Shown here: positions 43,780-44,645 of the stretch, piece after piece
How the letters are laid out: every line of letters starts with the position of its first letter
Numbering within the stretch: position 1 is the first letter of the stretch
NCBI RefSeq assembly: GCF_018333215.1
Contig: NZ_BORO01000028.1
Span: forward strand, 1 to 44,645
Direction: 5' to 3'
From: Oceanobacillus sp. J11TS1
Lineage (GTDB): Bacteria; Bacillota; Bacilli; Bacillales; Amphibacillaceae
DNA: 44,645 nt
Translations under genes and position numbers: made by a program
Notes under the pieces: model-generated
What the model was told of the DNA's origin: nothing
The model's database searches: none
What the model saw: the letters and a program-made list of their open reading frames with translations, nothing else

Positions 43780-44286
43780 ATGTCGGTTAAATACGGAATA
43801 TTAACATTGCTAGTCCTAAAAAATAATCATGGGTATGAATTAAAAATAGAACTAGAATCCCTTTTGGGAATTAAAGGGAAAGTTAACCCAGGACAAATCT
43901 ATACTACTCTCGACCGTTTAATTCGTGATCAACTTGTCTTATCTGTAGGAATGGATGACCAAGAAAGAAAACTTTATAAAATAAATACGGAAGGTAAAAA
44001 TGAGTTGGAAAATTGGTTGTTGGAACCCGTACCCTATCATTCTACTAGGGACGACTTCCATTTTAAATGGAGCTGTGCCCGTAAGATTAATTTCGAACAG
44101 GAAAAGAAAATGCTTGATCAACAAAAAGCAATGATAATGAAAGATGTTATGGAATTGACTAAATTAAAAACGGAATTTCTTCTTCAAGGTGACGAGAATA
44201 GGTATTTATTAATCACTGGTACGCTCTTGCGTCTAGAAGCAGATTTAAATTGGATTAATCAGGTTGAAAATCGAAATCGGTCGTAA
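43780..44286 (+). CDS. PadR family transcriptional regulator
   Basis: A 168-residue winged-helix regulator. The PadR domain is KYGILTLLVLKNNHGYELKI with GQIYTTLDRLIRDQLV and RKLYKINTEGKNELENWL. The C-terminal Vir_act_alpha_C helices (residues about 95-165) mediate dimerisation. PadR proteins repress drug-export operons and release on ligand binding. The gene starts six bases after the permease stop, so it belongs to the exporter operon and probably represses it through the palindrome at 40570. Confidence 0.9.
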   Translation: MSVKYGILTLLVLKNNHGYELKIELESLLGIKGKVNPGQIYTTLDRLIRDQLVLSVGMDDQERKLYKINTEGKNELENWLLEPVPYHSTRDDFHFKWSCARKINFEQEKKMLDQQKAMIMKDVMELTKLKTEFLLQGDENRYLLITGTLLRLEADLNWINQVENRNRS

Positions 44287-44293
44287 TTTCTAG

Positions 44294-44324
44294 GCAAAGG
44301 TTTCTACAAAGAGAAAACCTTTGC
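44294..44324 (+). terminator. hairpin after the PadR gene
   Basis: GCAAAGGTTT pairs perfectly with AAACCTTTGC, eight bases after the stop codon. No T run follows, so termination is possible but not certain. Confidence 0.5.
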
Positions 44325-44483
44325 TAAATAAGTCGAAAGTGACCTTACGTAAACCCTTTTACACTGTTACTAGACTTTTTACTTTATCACGAATTTAAAA
44401 GGAGAATCCTATTTTGAAGAAAGACGATAGGTACTGTCAATAAGTTTGTGTAAATTAATAGGGTATCCTCTCTATTGGGATGT

Positions 44484-44529
44484 ATTTTCAGACACCTTCC
44501 CCGGGTACCCGGGGAAGATGTCTGAAAAT
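44484..44529. terminator. 46-base near-perfect palindrome inside the IS end
   Basis: Arms meeting at CCGGGTACCCGG extend outward through CTTCC and GACA to TTTTCA on both sides, with one mismatch that is a G-U pair in the minus-strand RNA. It lies 15 bases after the transposase stop, so it probably ends transposase transcription or shields the gene from read-through. Confidence 0.7.
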
Positions 44530-44544
44530 TAGCTCGTTTCTTAC

Positions 44545-44645
44545 CTACTCCCCGTAGCGCTCTTCAAACATGTTTTGTAATGCTTGATATGCGCTTGCGA
44601 ATCCTCTTAACTTACGTTCTCCCCATCTTTGGTTATAATCTGTTA
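44545..44645 (-). CDS. IS256-family (mutator-type) transposase, C-terminal part
   Basis: The minus strand encodes DYNQRWGERKLRGFASAYQA and then LQNMFEERYGE to a TAG at 44547-44545. This matches the C-terminal end of IS256-family transposases (...RWG-RKL-GFA-A---L---F--RY). The catalytic DDE residues lie outside the window. It is transcribed towards the PadR gene. Confidence 0.75.
   Translation of the reverse strand, partial: TDYNQRWGERKLRGFASAYQALQNMFEERYGE

Larger units (their letters stand above)
44432..44645 (-). mobile_element. IS256-family insertion sequence, partial (one end)
   Basis: TACTGTCAATAAGTTTGTGT near 44432 has the look of an IS256-type terminal inverted repeat. The transposase C-terminus follows on the minus strand. 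The remainder lies beyond the window. The precise end and target duplication cannot be set from one side. Confidence 0.65.

Overview
The window looks like a chromosomal segment of a low-GC, Gram-positive, spore-forming Bacillaceae species. The reasons are a SigW/RsiW pair, CdaA-CdaR-GlmM, a glmS ribozyme, two Spo0E-like phosphatases, FapR-, Zur- and LexA-type operators and strong AGGAGG ribosome-binding sites. A complete mevalonate kinase/decarboxylase operon points away from Bacillus subtilis (which uses the MEP route) and towards a halotolerant relative such as Oceanobacillus or Virgibacillus. The genus is an inference.

Layout. 1-585: end of an rRNA operon (23S 3' end, 5S, tRNA-Asn, tRNA-Thr). 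746-5240: a VOC protein, remains of a dihydroxyacetone/glycerol PTS module (HPr-like protein without the active histidine, DhaM, a broken triosephosphate-isomerase-like tail), glycerol kinase and a DeoR-type regulator. 5526-8268: XRE regulator, a cell-wall amidase stopped by an amber codon, a class D-like sortase and an exported protein. 8428-11981: zinc-binding lipoprotein under a Zur-like box, aldehyde dehydrogenase, and fabI under a FapR-like box. 12368-12924: six tRNAs. 13443-17813: mvaA-mvk-mvaD-pmk. 18086-23467: Spo0E-like, sigW-rsiW, cdaA-cdaR-glmM. 23678-27998: S9 peptidase, then glmS behind its ribozyme.

Downstream of glmS the window becomes accessory. A TnsE-like fragment, a typical Tn7-family gene, begins directly at the glmS terminator, which is the Tn7 attachment region. 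About 4.1 kb later there is a second, diverged copy of the glmS 3' flank, with 20-bp tandem repeats inserted. Between them lie an L7/L12-like membrane protein, a YdbS/YdbT pair and a chimeric fragment copied from an SOS operon. After the second flank come a TetR-macrolide phosphotransferase-esterase operon, Cys-rich and coiled-coil small proteins, and a LexA-box SOS operon (mini-WYL protein, UvrX-like polymerase, YolD-like, ATP-dependent ligase, YedK/HMCES). These are followed by a type I toxin with an antisense RNA, a second Spo0E-like gene, an ABC exporter with its PadR regulator, and the end of an IS256-family element running off the window.

The most interesting structures are the glmS-flank duplication with its TnsE relic, the type I toxin whose Shine-Dalgarno sequence is closed in a GAAA-capped hairpin, the SOS operon led by a stand-alone WYL-like protein, and the predicted two-enzyme macrolide-inactivation operon.
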